A stretch of 46,665 nt of DNA from JBGRPZ01 sp041725955 (GCA_041725955.1 JBGRQE010000022.1:1-46665), one strand, 5' to 3'; positions 8,765 through 17,678 are shown, counted from the first letter of the stretch. Notes: generated by a model from the letters alone, not told the origin. A program made the numbers and translations.

Positions 8765-8980
8765 GTTTTAAATAAGAATTATAATTTAAACTCAATAAAT
8801 TCAATGGCTACAGACCGTAGAGTAACTTTTTTATTAAAAAACCTTAAATGGGTTGCTTCTAAATAGTTGTTTTTGAGCAATTTCAATTTTTTGCTATCGT
8901 TTTTCTCATAAGGACTCGAACTAAAAATTGCCTGTTGCTGATCAGGGGTTGACCAAAAATGGGCCTAAACTATGTTGGTT
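8765..8980. other. Non-coding stretch after fumarase
   Basis: Between the fumarase terminator and the 52-codon ORF. No coding frame, RNA motif or repeat was recognised. Confidence 0.4.
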
Positions 8981-9139
8981 ATGAAAAATTTAGAATTGAA
9001 GAAGTTACAAGTTAATAGAGGCGCGATTATAATGTGTGAAGAAAGAGATTTGTTAAAGCAAGAAAGTGCTTCCTGTGCTAGTTTCGCTGAGAAGACCAGC
9101 TTTAATCCTTCTGCAGAACTTTACAATTGCCCTTGGTAA
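8981..9139 (+). CDS. Possible 52-aa peptide with leader-like N-terminus
   Basis: Small ORF from ATG 8981 to TAA 9137-9139. It begins MKNLELKKLQVNRGAI, a Leu/Lys-rich amphipathic stretch resembling leaders of Bacteroidota ribosomally made peptides. It ends in a Ser- and Cys-rich part (Cys at residues 19, 30 and 50) finishing NCPW. An internal ATG at 9032 could give a 35-aa version. A strong terminator follows at 9181. There is no double-glycine motif, no modification enzyme or transporter nearby, and no recognisable promoter. It could therefore be a chance ORF; the separate terminator is the main argument that this segment is transcribed. Confidence 0.4.
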   Translation: MKNLELKKLQVNRGAIIMCEERDLLKQESASCASFAEKTSFNPSAELYNCPW

Positions 9140-9180
9140 AAAATATGTAGCACACAAATTTGTAAACAGTGGTAACAAAA

Positions 9181-9214
9181 GGGGACGGTAATAAATTACC
9201 GTCTCCTTTTTTTT
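9181..9214 (+). terminator. Strong terminator after the 52-codon ORF
   Basis: Arms 9181-9192 and 9195-9206 pair (GGGGACGGTA / TACCGTCTCC core, one G-T), followed by eight T. It implies a transcript reading rightward through 8981-9180. It is also close to the 3' end of the convergent nuclease gene. Confidence 0.85.
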
Positions 9215-9292
9215 ATCAACAAAGGATTGAAGCATGAGTGGTTTCTTGAATAAAGCTTCTATTGAAGAAATCTTTGTTGAAACTTGATTTAA

Positions 9293-10468
9293 TTACTTTA
9301 GGATGAGTAATTTCCTTGTTGTGTTTTTGTTGTTTCTTTTTAGAATGGCATAATATATTCCACTGATTTCGCTTTTAGGAGTCCAATTTGCAATTTTTTG
9401 ACCCTTAGCTATATCTATATGATCGATTAATTGTCCCATTGGATTGTAAATGAGGATTTCAGCCTTTTCATTTAAATTATCCATATGGAATGATGTTTCT
9501 GTATATATCGGATTTGGAGTATTGTAAAATGATGTACTTTCCACATTAAGATCTTCGATTCCATCTATTACTTTAGGAAAGAATTTTATTCCTACAGGGC
9601 GGTGGTCGGAGATGTTTTTTTGATAGTTGTACCATCCCATATTGGTAATGTCATCAATTTTTATGCATTCTGTTTTTGTGGTGTTTTGAGCTATTTCATC
9701 GAATAGAGGCTTGTTTACTAAAATATGGTCTAGATGTGATGGATAAGAAGGATAAGACCAATTTTTGCTATTTCCTCTTGCTATATCCATATCAGTAAAC
9801 TTAAATTCGTCTGGATTATCAAGGAAAGGAGAAAAGACATTGTTTTTAGGGCTATCAGTGATTTCATCATTTAGATCGCCTACTAAAATTGTAGGAACGT
9901 CTTTATATTTATCCAAAATATAGTCCTTTAGCGATGTGCAGGCCATATATCTTCTATTCTCTTCATCCTTATAATTGTTTTTTTCAAGGATTCCGTTTCC
10001 ACAACATTTTAAATGATTGTTTATAAGAATATATTTTTGCCCCTTGAAGTTGAAATCCATTACAATTGGAGCTCTGGGAAAAGAATTCCATGATGAAGTG
10101 AATATTTCAAATATTTTATTTTTCTTTATTACACCCTTTTTATAGATTAAAGCCAAACTTGCATAGTCACCAGGAACATAATATCCTTCATAATCGGGCA
10201 ATAGATTTAATAACTTCTTAAAATATATATTGCTTTCAATTTCTTGACATGCTATTATGTCTGCATCTAAGTTTTGAATGCTTTTTGCTACATAATCTAC
10301 TGTTGTATTCCCTTTTTGAGGAAAATGTTCAATATTCCAACTTAAGATTTCTAAACTTTTATCAGTACCAAAACTTAAATTTTCAAATTCTTGGCCAATA
10401 AGCGAAAAAGCGAATAGAAATTGAAAAAATAATAAAAGAGTATACTTTGCCTGCTTCATAATTTCCAT
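9293..10468 (-). CDS. Secreted endonuclease/exonuclease/phosphatase-family protein with T9SS sorting domain
   Basis: 391 aa. A signal peptide (about 1-26, ending FSLIGQ) is followed by an endonuclease/exonuclease/phosphatase (DNase I-like) domain, with the expected motifs in order: LSWNIEHF, DIIACQEIE, ILVGDLNDE, SHLDHILVN and ISDHRPVGI. About 75 C-terminal residues form a T9SS type A sorting domain (YNPMGQLIDHI...GIYYAILKRN...RKLLILK). The protein should be exported across the outer membrane and act on extracellular nucleic acid or phosphoesters; substrate is unknown. Translation may start at Met1 or at Met4 (10459). It stands alone between convergent neighbours. Confidence 0.9.
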   Translation of the reverse strand: MEIMKQAKYTLLLFFQFLFAFSLIGQEFENLSFGTDKSLEILSWNIEHFPQKGNTTVDYVAKSIQNLDADIIACQEIESNIYFKKLLNLLPDYEGYYVPGDYASLALIYKKGVIKKNKIFEIFTSSWNSFPRAPIVMDFNFKGQKYILINNHLKCCGNGILEKNNYKDEENRRYMACTSLKDYILDKYKDVPTILVGDLNDEITDSPKNNVFSPFLDNPDEFKFTDMDIARGNSKNWSYPSYPSHLDHILVNKPLFDEIAQNTTKTECIKIDDITNMGWYNYQKNISDHRPVGIKFFPKVIDGIEDLNVESTSFYNTPNPIYTETSFHMDNLNEKAEILIYNPMGQLIDHIDIAKGQKIANWTPKSEISGIYYAILKRNNKNTTRKLLILK

Positions 10469-10600
10469 ATTTTATTTAACTCCATTATATAATACTGTGA
10501 GTCAAAGTCTTTTTTGTACGAATTTTTTTAAGATTTATTTTCTATAGAACAAAAAATGATTATAAGTTTCCAGGAAGGCTTAAATTCATTCGTTTATTCC

Positions 10601-10608
10601 TATTTTTG
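10601..10608 (+). promoter_or_regulatory. -7 box upstream of the DUF805 gene
   Basis: TATTTTTG matches TAnnTTTG and lies 33 bp before the ATG, giving a short leader. No clear -33 element. Confidence 0.5.
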
Positions 10609-10641
10609 AAAAAAGATTTATAAAAGGTAGTTTTTTTTTAA

Positions 10642-10953
10642 ATGGAAAGATTTTATAGAGTTTGGAAGCGTACATTTGATTTTCAGGGATATTCAAATAG
10701 ACGTGAATTCTGGTGGTTTGTTCTGTATCAGGCATTTATAATTACTGTTTTGAAGTTGTTGGATGGATATTCTTTCTTCATGTATTTCCAGGTTTTCTAC
10801 TTATTTTTCTCTATTTTACCCATGATTTCTGTTTCTATTCGAAGATTAAGAGACGCAGGACGTTCTCCTGTTAATATTTTCTATATTTTTGTCCCGGTTA
10901 TTGGTTGGTTATTTCTGTTGTTTTATCTACTTCAGAAAAAAATTGAGCAATAA
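10642..10953 (+). CDS. DUF805 family small membrane protein
   Basis: 103 aa with about three hydrophobic segments (residues about 25-42, 45-62 and 78-97). The family signature is clear: an N-terminal Trp/Phe-rich motif (GYSNRREFWWFVLY), then SVSIRRLRDAGRSP between the second and third membrane segments. Members are inner-membrane proteins of unknown function. Monocistronic, with its own promoter box and a hairpin about 80 bp after the stop. Confidence 0.9.
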   Translation: MERFYRVWKRTFDFQGYSNRREFWWFVLYQAFIITVLKLLDGYSFFMYFQVFYLFFSILPMISVSIRRLRDAGRSPVNIFYIFVPVIGWLFLLFYLLQKKIEQ

Positions 10954-11580
10954 AATGGATAATAAATTGCTGATGGAAAAAGTTTTTAATTTCTTTGTGG
11001 AATATTTTGTAACTTTCCGGCGGCAAATTGAGACTGCGTTTTTATATAAAATGCAGTTTAATTTCAATTTCAAATACCATTTTTGATATATTGGAGTTAA
11101 TCATTTGTAAAGGAATTTTCTGAAAATGTAATTTTCATACTTTGGTGTTGAAAATTAAAGGTTTAGAATTTTCTTGAGTATAAGTAAAATAATGTTGATG
11201 ATTAAATTATTGAATAAGTAAGTTCTGAGAATCGTTTTTAACGATTCTGTTTGACTATTTTTTGGCAGAATAATAGATTGTAATAAAGATTTCTTCCTGT
11301 TAAGAAAGCTATTAAGGCTCCTTTCTACAAATCATTCATTTCGCTAATAATTTTCAAATTTTAGAATTTCTGGCATTGTTCAGCACAGAAGTTTTGATTG
11401 ATGCAGTTTGTTTTGCGTCAAAAAGCTGAGTGTGGAATAATTTATGAGTTAACAATAATGTTGAATTTTATAAGGCGGAGAGGTTGAAGCTCTTCTTTTC
11501 ATGTGAATTGATGAATCTTCTGAACTGCTGAAATAAATATATAATAATTGTCTTAGTTGATTAACATTAAAAATTAAATT
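10954..11580. other. Long non-coding stretch before the cold-shock gene
   Basis: 627 bp without a convincing gene. It contains the terminator-like hairpin at 11033-11062 and a 9-bp hairpin (AGAATCGTT 11228-11236 / AACGATTCT 11240-11248) followed by T-rich sequence. The right half may be the long 5' leader common for cold-shock genes, but no thermosensor fold is evident by eye. Confidence 0.5.
11033..11062 (+). terminator. Probable terminator of the DUF805 gene
   Basis: ACTGCGTTTT (11033-11042) pairs with AAAATGCAGT (11048-11057), with one G-T, around a 5-nt loop. The T-tract is poor, so confidence is moderate. Confidence 0.5.
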
Positions 11581-11775
11581 ATGAAACAGGGAACAGTGAA
11601 GTTTTTTAATGCTTCCAAAGGATATGGTTTTATTACTGTAACAGATTCCAATGAAGATATCTTTGTTCACCAAAGTGGCCTTATTGACGAAATTCGTGAC
11701 AATGATCAGGTTGAATTCGAATTAGCCAAAGGAAGAAAAGGAATGAATGCTGTTAATGTAAAGGTAGTTCGTTAG
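11581..11775 (+). CDS. cspA: Cold-shock domain protein
   Basis: 64-aa single cold-shock domain, an OB-fold that binds single-stranded RNA/DNA. Both RNA-binding motifs are present: KGYGFI (RNP1, residues 14-19) and DIFVHQS (RNP2, about 26-32). It starts MKQGTVKFFNASKGYG, standard for the family. It has a long non-coding upstream region and two terminators in tandem after the stop, so it is a single-gene unit. Which csp paralogue it is cannot be told. Confidence 0.95.
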   Translation: MKQGTVKFFNASKGYGFITVTDSNEDIFVHQSGLIDEIRDNDQVEFELAKGRKGMNAVNVKVVR

Positions 11776-11804
11776 AATATAATTCCAAGATCATAGATTT
11801 TATT

Positions 11805-11865
11805 GGGGCTGTTGCAAAACTTGCCCCTTTTTTTTAGCCCTTTAAATATAGAGGGCTTTTTTTTT
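11805..11865 (+). terminator. Two tandem terminators after the cold-shock gene
   Basis: First hairpin: GGGGC (11805-11809) with GCCCC (11823-11827), then T8. Second hairpin: AGCCCT (11836-11841) with AGGGCT (11852-11857), then a T-tract. Double termination suits a strongly expressed gene. Confidence 0.9.
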
Positions 11866-12060
11866 ACTGTGCTTTTTAAAAGCAATTGTAATATTTTCTT
11901 TTTTGAAAAATATTTAACTCATCATTAATGTTTTAAGCGATATTACTTTTGCTGAAATAAACTACATGATTAAAAAGAACTGTTAGTGAAATGATAGAAT
12001 ACTTGGTTTCCAGGTTTTTTTCATTCTAAATTTTTGCATAATGAGGTTTTAAAATTTCCT

Positions 12061-12068
12061 TACTTTTG
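12061..12068 (+). promoter_or_regulatory. -7 box upstream of pheT
   Basis: TACTTTTG matches TAnnTTTG, 28 bp before the pheT ATG. The rest of the 11866-12096 gap shows no other feature. Confidence 0.55.
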
Positions 12069-12096
12069 CGAATTAAAACTTTAATACTGAATATCC

Positions 12097-14556
12097 ATGA
12101 AGATATCATACAACTGGCTGAAGCAATATATTGATTTGGACATTTCTCCTGACGAAACTGGAGAATTGCTTACCTCTTGTGGTTTGGAAGTTGAGGCGAT
12201 AGAAAAATATCAATCTGTAAAGGGCGGTTTGGAAGGAATCGTGATCGGGAAAGTTTTGACTTGTGAGAAACACCCTGGAGCAGATAAGCTTAGTAAGACC
12301 ACCGTTGAAGTAGCGGATGGTAAAATTCTTCCTATTGTTTGTGGTGCACCTAATGTTGCAGCAGGACAGAAAGTTCCCGTAGCTACCGTTGGCGCAGTTA
12401 TGTATTCTGGTGAAGAATCCTTTAAGATTAAGAAATCAAAAATTCGTGGTGAAGTTTCTGAAGGTATGATTTGTGCCGAAGATGAATTAGGATTAGGAAC
12501 CTTTCATGATGGAATTATGGTTCTGCCTGATCATGCAGAAATAGGCTTGCCAGCCAGTAAATATTTTGATATTCAGGAAGATTATGTTTTTGAAATAGGT
12601 TTAACCCCGAATCGTGCTGATGCTACTTCTCATATTGGTACAGCGCGCGACTTGGTTGCTATTTTAAATTTAAAAGCTGGAGAAAAGAAATTCAGTTTAA
12701 AGTATCCTGATTTCGATCTACCTAAGATCGACCGTAAGGGCTTGAATATTGAAGTAGAAGTGGAAGATTCTAAACTATGTCCTCGATACAGTGGTGTGTG
12801 CTTGGAAAATATAGAAGTAAAAGAGTCTCCAGATTGGATGAAAGCAGCTCTTGAGGCTGTTGGTATAAGATCTATCAATAACGTAGTAGATATTACAAAC
12901 TATGTTATGATGGAAACAGGTCAGCCTTTACATGCTTTTGATGCAGCAAAAGTTGAAGGAGGTAAAATTGTTGTAAAAACATTGGACGAAGGAGTTCCTT
13001 TTGTAAGCTTGGATGAAGAGGAAAGAAAGTTATCGTCTAAAGATTTGATGATTTGCAATGCCAAAGCCCCAATGTGTATAGCAGGTGTTTTTGGAGGTTT
13101 AGATTCTGGTGTTTCGGAGAAAACAGAAGGGATTTTCCTTGAATCTGCATATTTCAATCCGACTACAGTTAGAAAAACGGCACGTCGATTTGGGCTAAAT
13201 ACCGATTCTTCTTTCCGTTTTGAGCGTGGTGCAGATCCAAATATTACTACTAAGGCTCTAGCAAGAGCAGTGTCTTTATTGAAAGAATATGCTGGTGCTG
13301 TTGTTACTAGTGAAGTTAAAGATATTTATCCAACTAAAATTGAAGACTTTTCAGTTGAGGTTAAATGGAGAAATATTGATCGATTGATCGGTATTTCTAT
13401 TCCTCAAAATGATATTAAGTTGATATTAGAAAGTTTGGATATCGAGATATTAAGTGAAAGCGAAGAAGGTTTATCTCTAAGAGTGCCTGCATTAAAAGTT
13501 GATGTTACTCGTGAAGCTGATATTATTGAAGAGATTATTCGTATATATGGATTTAATAGCATTGAGCTTAAATCGGATGTACGTTCTTGTTTAACTCAAG
13601 CTCCGAATCCAGATCCAGAGAAAGTTCAAAATATTGTTGCTGATGCATTAGTGGCAAATGGCTTTGTTGAGATTATGAATAATTCTCTGACAAGTTCTGC
13701 ACATACAGATGCTATTGATGCATATTGTTCCGAGAATAATGTAAAAATGTTGAATCCTTTAAGTAGTGAACTTGATGTATTACGTCAAAGTTTATTATTT
13801 GGAGTTATGGATAGTGTTGTTTATAACCAAAATCGTAGAACCAGTGATTTGATGGTTTTCGAGTTTGGTAAAACATATCGCTATGATGCGCAAGAAGAAA
13901 TTGCTGATGAACTTGCTCCTTATTCTGAGGGCAAATCCTTAGCATTGGCTATTTGTGGTCGTAAAAATCCTGAAACATGGAATGCTGCTGATGAACAAAA
14001 TGATATATTCCAGTTAAAGGGATATGTTTTACAAATTCTTCATCGTGTTGGAGTTAATGTCGAAAAACTGAAAGTTTCAGAAGAGATCTCTTCTATTTTT
14101 AAAGAAGGTTTGGCATTGAAATTTAAGAAACGTAAAATTGCTGAATTTGGTTCTGCTTCTTTACAAGTATTAAAGCATTTTGATATTAAACAAGATGTTT
14201 TTTATGCCGAGATCGATTGGAATGCAGTTTTAGAATTGGTTAAGATGAATAAAGTAGGTTATGAGCCAGTGTCAAAATTCCCTGAGGTTCGCCGTGATCT
14301 AGCTTTATTGGTCGACAAGAATATTAAGTTTTCAGAAATAAAGAGTTTGGCTCTAAATGTAGAGAAGCATATTCTTAAATCTGTAGGTATCTTTGATGTT
14401 TATGAAGGCGATAAGCTACCTGAAGGTAAAAAATCATATGCTGTGAAGTTTATTCTGCAACATCCAGACAAAACACTTACTGACAAACTGATTGATAAGA
14501 CAATGAGTAAGTTTATAAAAACTTTTCAAGATAAATTAGGTGCAGAGTTGCGATAG
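12097..14556 (+). CDS. pheT: Phenylalanyl-tRNA synthetase beta subunit
   Basis: 819 aa, the full length of the bacterial beta subunit. With PheS it charges tRNA-Phe in the cytoplasm as an alpha2-beta2 enzyme. Domains in order: N-terminal start MKISYNWLKQYID, EMAP/OB-fold tRNA-binding domain (about 40-150, with VCGAPNVAAGQKVPVA), B3/B4 editing domain (about 215-390, with GIRSINNVVDITNYVM), B5 domain (about 400-480), catalytic-like core, and a C-terminal ferredoxin-fold anticodon-binding domain (about 727-819, with KFPEVRRDLALLVD). Stands alone with promoter and terminator; pheS is not in the window. Confidence 0.98.
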   Translation: MKISYNWLKQYIDLDISPDETGELLTSCGLEVEAIEKYQSVKGGLEGIVIGKVLTCEKHPGADKLSKTTVEVADGKILPIVCGAPNVAAGQKVPVATVGAVMYSGEESFKIKKSKIRGEVSEGMICAEDELGLGTFHDGIMVLPDHAEIGLPASKYFDIQEDYVFEIGLTPNRADATSHIGTARDLVAILNLKAGEKKFSLKYPDFDLPKIDRKGLNIEVEVEDSKLCPRYSGVCLENIEVKESPDWMKAALEAVGIRSINNVVDITNYVMMETGQPLHAFDAAKVEGGKIVVKTLDEGVPFVSLDEEERKLSSKDLMICNAKAPMCIAGVFGGLDSGVSEKTEGIFLESAYFNPTTVRKTARRFGLNTDSSFRFERGADPNITTKALARAVSLLKEYAGAVVTSEVKDIYPTKIEDFSVEVKWRNIDRLIGISIPQNDIKLILESLDIEILSESEEGLSLRVPALKVDVTREADIIEEIIRIYGFNSIELKSDVRSCLTQAPNPDPEKVQNIVADALVANGFVEIMNNSLTSSAHTDAIDAYCSENNVKMLNPLSSELDVLRQSLLFGVMDSVVYNQNRRTSDLMVFEFGKTYRYDAQEEIADELAPYSEGKSLALAICGRKNPETWNAADEQNDIFQLKGYVLQILHRVGVNVEKLKVSEEISSIFKEGLALKFKKRKIAEFGSASLQVLKHFDIKQDVFYAEIDWNAVLELVKMNKVGYEPVSKFPEVRRDLALLVDKNIKFSEIKSLALNVEKHILKSVGIFDVYEGDKLPEGKKSYAVKFILQHPDKTLTDKLIDKTMSKFIKTFQDKLGAELR

Positions 14557-14596
14557 AAATAATTTTTATGCTTAATCTATTGTGATACTTATGCAT

Positions 14597-14632
14597 AAAA
14601 ACGGCTGGCTATATAAGGTCAGCCGTTTTTTA
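14597..14632 (+). terminator. Terminator after pheT
   Basis: AAAAACGGCTG (14597-14607) pairs with CAGCCGTTTTT (14620-14630) around a 12-nt loop, running into T residues. Confidence 0.9.
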
Positions 14633-14710
14633 TTATTATAAATAAAGTTTCAATTCATCAAGCAATATTCATATTGACTTCAAGGTTTTTCTTTTAGTTT
14701 CTCTGTCATA

Positions 14711-14742
14711 TTGACATAAAATAGGGAAATTAATTACCTTTG
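14711..14742 (+). promoter_or_regulatory. Promoter of the sigma-54 regulator-lptE-secG operon
   Basis: TTGACA (14711-14716) and TACCTTTG (14735-14742) are 21 bp apart counted from the TTG, close to the Bacteroidota arrangement TTG-N19-21-TAnnTTTG. This is the best-formed promoter in the window. The leader would be about 35 nt. Confidence 0.7.
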
Positions 14743-14781
14743 TTTTCGTTAAGCCTTAATTAAAATTTACTTACCTTTTAG

Positions 14782-16014
14782 ATGGAAATACAAGCGATAA
14801 AGCAACGATTTGGAATTATAGGGCATTCTGTTCTTTTGGATCGGGCAATTGATATTGCTCGCCAAGTGGCCCCTACCGATTTAACGGTATTGATTACAGG
14901 AGAAAGTGGAAGTGGAAAGGAAGTTTTTCCAAAGATTATACACCAGTTGAGTTCAAGAAAACATGGTGGCTATATTGCTGTTAACTGTGGTGCAATTCCT
15001 GAAGGAACAATTGATTCAGAGTTGTTTGGTCATGAAAAAGGAGCATTTACAGGTGCTCATGATTCTAGAAAAGGATATTTTGAAGTCGTAAATGGAGGTA
15101 CCATATTTTTGGACGAAATAGCCGAACTTCCAATGTCGACACAGGTTCGCCTGTTAAGAGTTTTAGAAACCGGAGAGTTTCTTCGGGTTGGATCTTCAAA
15201 GGTCATAAAAACCGATGTTAGAGTTGTTGCAGCTACCAATGTAGATATTCCAAAAGCAATTGCTGAAGGGAAATTTCGTCAGGATTTATATTATAGATTG
15301 AATACAGTGCCTATCATTGTTCCTCCATTGCGCGACCGCAAGGAAGATGTTCATCTTTTATTCCGTAAATTCTCTGCCGATTTTGCAGAGAAGTACAGAA
15401 TGCCGATCTTGCGATTGGCACCAGAGGCTGTTCATGTTCTTGAATCGTATCGTTGGGAAGGAAATGTTAGGCAATTAAAGAATATTTCTGAGCAGATCTC
15501 AATTATTGAGAAAGAAAAGAGAATTACTGCTGAATGTTTGAAGAAGTATTTACCTAATCCTTCTTATTCTGAATTGCCTGTATTGGTGGGGAATAAAGAG
15601 CAGAAAGAGCAGAGCTTCTCTGAACGTGATCTACTCTATAAGGTTCTTTTTGATATGAAAAAAGATATCAACGATCTGAAAAAAACTGTTGTTGATATTA
15701 TTCAACAAGGAGGAGAACATGTGGATTATGCAGATATTAACTCCCGTATAATTAAGCAGTTTAAAGAAGATTTTGATAATGATGACCTTGAAGTAGGAAA
15801 TGTTGAAATTCATAGTGCTGCTCCTACACCCGAGCCGCAACCTATAGCACATTCGGAGGTTGTAGAAGAAAATTTATCTATTCAGAATAAAGAAATTGAT
15901 TTGATAAGAAGGGCTTTGGAAAAGCATAATGGTAAACGTAAATATGCTGCTCAGGAACTGGGAATTTCGGAACGTACTTTGTATCGTAAAATAAAGGAAT
16001 ATAATATTAAATAA
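14782..16014 (+). CDS. Sigma-54 interacting AAA+ transcriptional activator without receiver domain
   Basis: 410 aa. The AAA+ domain starts almost at the N-terminus: Walker A GESGSGKE (40-47), sigma-54 contact loop GAFTGA (87-92), Walker B TIFLDE (107-112), and the RQDLYYRLN region. A charged linker (about 270-365) leads to a C-terminal Fis-type HTH (about 371-410, KYAAQELGISERTLYRKIKEY). There is no receiver or other sensor domain, so it is either constitutive or controlled in trans. The Walker A is followed by VFPKIIHQ instead of the common LVARAIH. It heads a tight operon with lptE (6 nt gap), the TPR gene and secG, an arrangement I recall as common in Bacteroidales. Its target promoters are not visible here. 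Confidence 0.93.
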   Translation: MEIQAIKQRFGIIGHSVLLDRAIDIARQVAPTDLTVLITGESGSGKEVFPKIIHQLSSRKHGGYIAVNCGAIPEGTIDSELFGHEKGAFTGAHDSRKGYFEVVNGGTIFLDEIAELPMSTQVRLLRVLETGEFLRVGSSKVIKTDVRVVAATNVDIPKAIAEGKFRQDLYYRLNTVPIIVPPLRDRKEDVHLLFRKFSADFAEKYRMPILRLAPEAVHVLESYRWEGNVRQLKNISEQISIIEKEKRITAECLKKYLPNPSYSELPVLVGNKEQKEQSFSERDLLYKVLFDMKKDINDLKKTVVDIIQQGGEHVDYADINSRIIKQFKEDFDNDDLEVGNVEIHSAAPTPEPQPIAHSEVVEENLSIQNKEIDLIRRALEKHNGKRKYAAQELGISERTLYRKIKEYNIK

Positions 16015-16020
16015 TAAGAT

Positions 16021-16557
16021 ATGTCGATTAGTAAATTAAAGACAAAAGCAGGTGTTTTCCTATTTATATTATCATTTTTCTCATTGTTCACTGCTTGTGG
16101 AATCTATTCTTTTTCAGGTGCAAGCATTCCTGCTGGAGCAAAAACAATATCAATCGCTTTTTTCCCAAATAAAGCACCTTTGGTAGTTCCTTCGTTAAGT
16201 CAGCAGTTTACTGAGTCATTGCAAGATATTTTTAGTTCACAAACTCAACTTATTCTTGTGGAACGAAATGGTGACTTGCAGATTTCTGGTGAAATTACTG
16301 ATTATTCTATTTTACCTCAGGCTATTTCTGGAGCTGGAGCTGGAGGCCAGCAAACAGGTCAGTTGAATAGAATTACAATTACTGTAAATGTTCGTTTTGT
16401 TAATAAACTCGAGCCTGATAAAGATTTTGAAACTACTTTTTCTGACTATACTGATGAATCTAGTGATGTAAATCTGGATAATCCAACGTCTCAAATTGAC
16501 ATAATAAATGATAAATTGGTTGAAAATATTTTTAATAAAGCAGTAGTAAACTGGTAA
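16021..16557 (+). CDS. lptE: LPS-assembly lipoprotein LptE
   Basis: 178 aa. Signal peptide with lipobox FTAC (Cys at 26), then a compact LptE-like fold (GIYSFSGASIPAGAKTISIAFFPN..., later GEITDYSI and RITITVNVRFVN). LptE plugs the LptD barrel that inserts LPS in the outer membrane. The position between the sigma-54 activator and the TPR/secG genes supports the call, because Bacteroidota LptE is too divergent to rely on motifs alone. Confidence 0.88.
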   Translation: MSISKLKTKAGVFLFILSFFSLFTACGIYSFSGASIPAGAKTISIAFFPNKAPLVVPSLSQQFTESLQDIFSSQTQLILVERNGDLQISGEITDYSILPQAISGAGAGGQQTGQLNRITITVNVRFVNKLEPDKDFETTFSDYTDESSDVNLDNPTSQIDIINDKLVENIFNKAVVNW

Positions 16558-16576
16558 TGCAAAACAATTAAAAAGG

Positions 16577-17302
16577 ATGAACAGGAAACGTTTTTATGAA
16601 TTATTGGATGACCCTTCTTGCATACAGTCACAAGATTTGAGAGACTTGGAGCAACTAATAGAAACCTATCCTTTTTTTCAGACTGCAGTTATTTTGTATT
16701 CCCTGGGCTTAAAGGTACATGATAGTATTCATTTTGAGTCTAGTCTAAAAAAAGCAGCAATTTATTCACGATCAAGAAAACTACTCAGAGCAAAAATTAG
16801 AAGTGTAGATGCTCTAGTAGTGATTGAGTCAAAGAGTGATAATCAACCCATAAAGTCTTATGTGGATTCTGGTCCTGATATCGAATTGGATGAAATATCA
16901 AAATCGGATTTAACATTTGAAGAAATTGAACCTGAATTTCTTTTGCCTCATGAACTTGAAGAAATGCAACGAAATGGACGTTTTCCCTCAGAATCCAATA
17001 AGCTTGCTTGTGATAAATCTGGTAGGGATGGTAAAAGTCGTATAATACAGGATTTTATAGAGAAGAAACCTGCAATAAATATAAGTGGAGATAAGTTTTT
17101 TTCTGTAGAACGAGCTATTGAATATAGCGAAGAGGAAGAAGACGATGAATTGGTTAGTGAGACTTTGGCAAAAATTCATTTTGAGCAAGGTAATTATCAC
17201 AAAGCCTTGAGTATCTATAAAAAATTAAGTTTGTTAGAAAGCGAAAAAAGTGCTTACTTTGCAGATCAAATTGAAAATATTAGAAAGCGCTTAAAATCAT
17301 AA
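16577..17302 (+). CDS. TPR-containing hypothetical protein
   Basis: 241 aa, no signal peptide or membrane segment. The N-terminal part (RDLEQLIETYPFFQTAVILYSLGLK) and the C-terminal part (SETLAKIHFEQGNYHKALSIYKKLSLL) look like helical TPR units, separated by an acidic linker. It sits 19 nt after lptE and 16 nt before secG, so it belongs to the same operon. Its job is unknown; a scaffold role for envelope biogenesis is only suggested by the neighbours. Confidence 0.8.
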   Translation: MNRKRFYELLDDPSCIQSQDLRDLEQLIETYPFFQTAVILYSLGLKVHDSIHFESSLKKAAIYSRSRKLLRAKIRSVDALVVIESKSDNQPIKSYVDSGPDIELDEISKSDLTFEEIEPEFLLPHELEEMQRNGRFPSESNKLACDKSGRDGKSRIIQDFIEKKPAINISGDKFFSVERAIEYSEEEEDDELVSETLAKIHFEQGNYHKALSIYKKLSLLESEKSAYFADQIENIRKRLKS

Positions 17303-17318
17303 ATAAAACAGAGAAGAA

Positions 17319-17678
17319 ATGTATACATTGTTAATGATTCTTATAGGAGTTGCATGTTTATTGCTAATCTTAGTTGTATTAGTACAGAACTCAAAAGGGG
17401 GAGGATTGGCTTCCAACTTCGCAGGATCTAACCAATTTATGGGTGTTAGGAAAACAACTGATTTTATAGAAAAATTTACTTGGGGATTGGCTATTGCTGT
17501 TTTGGTTTTTAGCCTTGCTATTACTACTACCATTCCTCATGGTTCTAACGGTGGTGCTGCTGTAGAAACCGAATTAACCAATCAGTTGAAAAACGAACAA
17601 GCTCCTGCTCCTGCTGCGCCAGTAGCTCCTGCTGAGCAACAAGCTGCGCCAGTAGCTCCAGCTGATTCTGCTGAATAA
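17319..17678 (+). CDS. secG: Preprotein translocase subunit SecG
   Basis: 119 aa. Two membrane helices (about 2-20 and 52-72) flank the family signature loop VLVQNSKGGGLASNFAG, which identifies SecG, the accessory subunit of the SecYEG channel. The C-terminal tail is Ala/Pro/Glu-rich and contains a short internal repeat (AAPVAP twice) that looks like low-complexity growth. Last gene of the operon; terminator follows. Confidence 0.95.
   Translation: MYTLLMILIGVACLLLILVVLVQNSKGGGLASNFAGSNQFMGVRKTTDFIEKFTWGLAIAVLVFSLAITTTIPHGSNGGAAVETELTNQLKNEQAPAPAAPVAPAEQQAAPVAPADSAE

Noticed and set aside
9053..9235. 60-codon ORF on the minus strand
   Set aside because: Runs through the terminator hairpin and is antisense to the better small ORF at 8981-9139.
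10889..11086. 65-codon ORF overlapping the end of the DUF805 gene
   Set aside because: Starts inside DUF805 in another frame and runs through the hairpin at 11033-11057; a shadow.
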